DNA of 5,865 nt, taken from the NCBI GenBank assembly GCA_002504495.1, contig DATC01000035.1:14961-20825 (forward strand). Direction: 5' to 3'. The notes beneath the pieces are model-generated. The model was not told the origin of the DNA and did no database searches. It was given only the letters and a program-made list of their open reading frames with translations. Position 1 is the first letter of the stretch; the number at the start of each line of letters is the position of its first letter. Below are positions 5,456 to 5,865 of this stretch, in pieces. This DNA is from Methanomassiliicoccaceae archaeon UBA537 (lineage in GTDB: Archaea > Thermoplasmatota > Thermoplasmata > Methanomassiliicoccales > Methanomethylophilaceae). Made by a program: the position numbers and the translations under genes.

Positions 5456-5576
5456 CTCGCAGGCCCGGTATTGGAAGGATCCGGCCATCCGTACTCCGGA
5501 CTGGCATGAGACGCGAGCCTCGACGCGGTTCTCCGTCGTCACCTCCTGCGACATGCCCATATGATTACGGATGCAG

Positions 5577-5584
5577 TATAATAA
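5577..5584 (-). promoter_or_regulatory. TATA-like box fitting the long SIMPL start
   Basis: The minus strand reads TTATTATA about 25 bp before the ATGs at 5554/5560. It lies in the spacer of a small inverted repeat, GCAGT-ATAATA-ACTGC (5573-5588). Use of this promoter would give the SIMPL protein with an extra N-terminal ~44 residues, or an mRNA with a long leader. Confidence 0.4.
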
Positions 5585-5667
5585 CTGCTGATTGTAATCT
5601 TTGTAACTTCAGTGATGCCTGCGATTATGGTACGGAACCCCCGAAGCAATCTGTCCGTCGCGTCGTC

Positions 5668-5686
5668 TGATGCTATCGTAGCATCA
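5668..5686. repeat. Perfect 8-bp inverted repeat in the intergenic region
   Basis: TGATGCTA and TAGCATCA are perfect complements around TCG. It could be a dimeric regulator's site or a small RNA hairpin; no T-tract follows. Confidence 0.6.
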
Positions 5687-5865
5687 CGGATGGAGGGGCG
5701 CTCATCTCATCGAGACGCTATGGAATGCTGTATGAGAGGGTCGAAGAGCCTATTAAATGCGCGAACCGGTGAAAACGAGTCGTATACTATCGGAATAGGT
5801 GTGTTTCGATAGGAAGATTGACAGCCAACCTGGTCTAATGCTAGCGTGAATTCGACATGTTCCGA

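Larger units (their letters stand above)
5561..5865. other. Intergenic region without a supported gene
   Basis: This stretch is AT-richer than the neighbouring genes. A 66-codon frame (5612-5812, plus) has mixed codon use, no ribosome binding site and no recognisable protein features, so I do not call it. The region contains the TATA-like box for the SIMPL gene at its left end, an 8-bp inverted repeat at 5668-5686, and a loose CTATCG/CGATAG repeat (5787-5812). Minus-strand TTTAATA near 5750 and plus-strand CTATTAAA are possible promoter elements for something beyond the window. Confidence 0.6.

Noticed and set aside
2439..5507. A 1022-codon open frame on the minus strand
   Set aside because: Only the 4-TM segment (from ATG 3812) is protein-like; the rest is Arg/Gly-rich, off-frame translation of the SIMPL, extracytoplasmic and HAD genes, typical of high-GC DNA.
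5539..5547. Perfect GGAGGTGAC on the minus strand inside the long SIMPL frame
   Set aside because: No start codon lies within usual spacing downstream, so it is probably a chance match within Glu-Glu-Val-like codons.
5612..5812. 66-codon plus-strand frame starting with GTG
   Set aside because: No ribosome binding site, mixed codon use and no recognisable protein features; intergenic DNA is the simpler reading.

Overview
The window reads as archaeal chromosome. The evidence is TATA-like boxes about 25 bp before probable start points, several of which sit almost exactly on a start codon (leaderless mRNAs), a tRNA gene without an encoded CCA, and GGAGGTG-type ribosome binding sites on internal or leadered genes. 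Family content (an isopropylmalate/citramalate/homocitrate synthase start, a DUF4143-type ATPase, a SIMPL protein, a GNAT pair) and the high GC of the right half would suit a Thermoplasmatota methanogen such as Methanomethylophilaceae. That placement is inference; nothing here is diagnostic.

Layout from left to right. At 1-219 (minus) is the N-terminus of a LeuA/CimA/AksA-type acyltransferase that runs off the left edge. At 281-1603 (minus) is an ATPase with a C-terminal DUF4143 region. Its last ~32 codons run through the TATA box that appears to serve the acyltransferase gene. At 1745-1817 (plus) is tRNA-Pro(CGG). At 1925-2639 (plus) is a two-gene toxin-antitoxin-like unit: a 58-residue protein overlapping, by ATGA, a GNAT acetyltransferase that carries a single-base frameshift. 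At 2555-5560 (minus) is a high-GC block of four genes: a SIMPL-domain protein, a membrane-anchored extracytoplasmic protein of unknown function, a four-helix membrane protein and a HAD phosphatase. The last three are linked by ATGA-type junctions and form a likely operon behind their own TATA box. The final 300 bases are AT-richer and hold no gene I can support.

How the parts relate. The middle (281-2639) looks like accessory DNA around a tRNA: an ATPase of the selfish/defence-associated type on one side and a GNAT pair on the other. At both borders a reading frame runs into its neighbour: the ATPase tail covers the acyltransferase promoter, and the HAD tail overlaps the GNAT 3' end by 85 bp. 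Two perfect inverted repeats sit on the start regions of the accessory genes (1586-1609 and 1887-1926) and are good candidates for autoregulatory operators.

Two genes appear to have lost one base (the GNAT gene near 2466; the four-helix membrane protein near 3316), so either real decay or sequence error should be considered. I see no CRISPR array, insertion sequence or rRNA. The least explained material is the extracytoplasmic/4-TM gene pair with its SIMPL neighbour.
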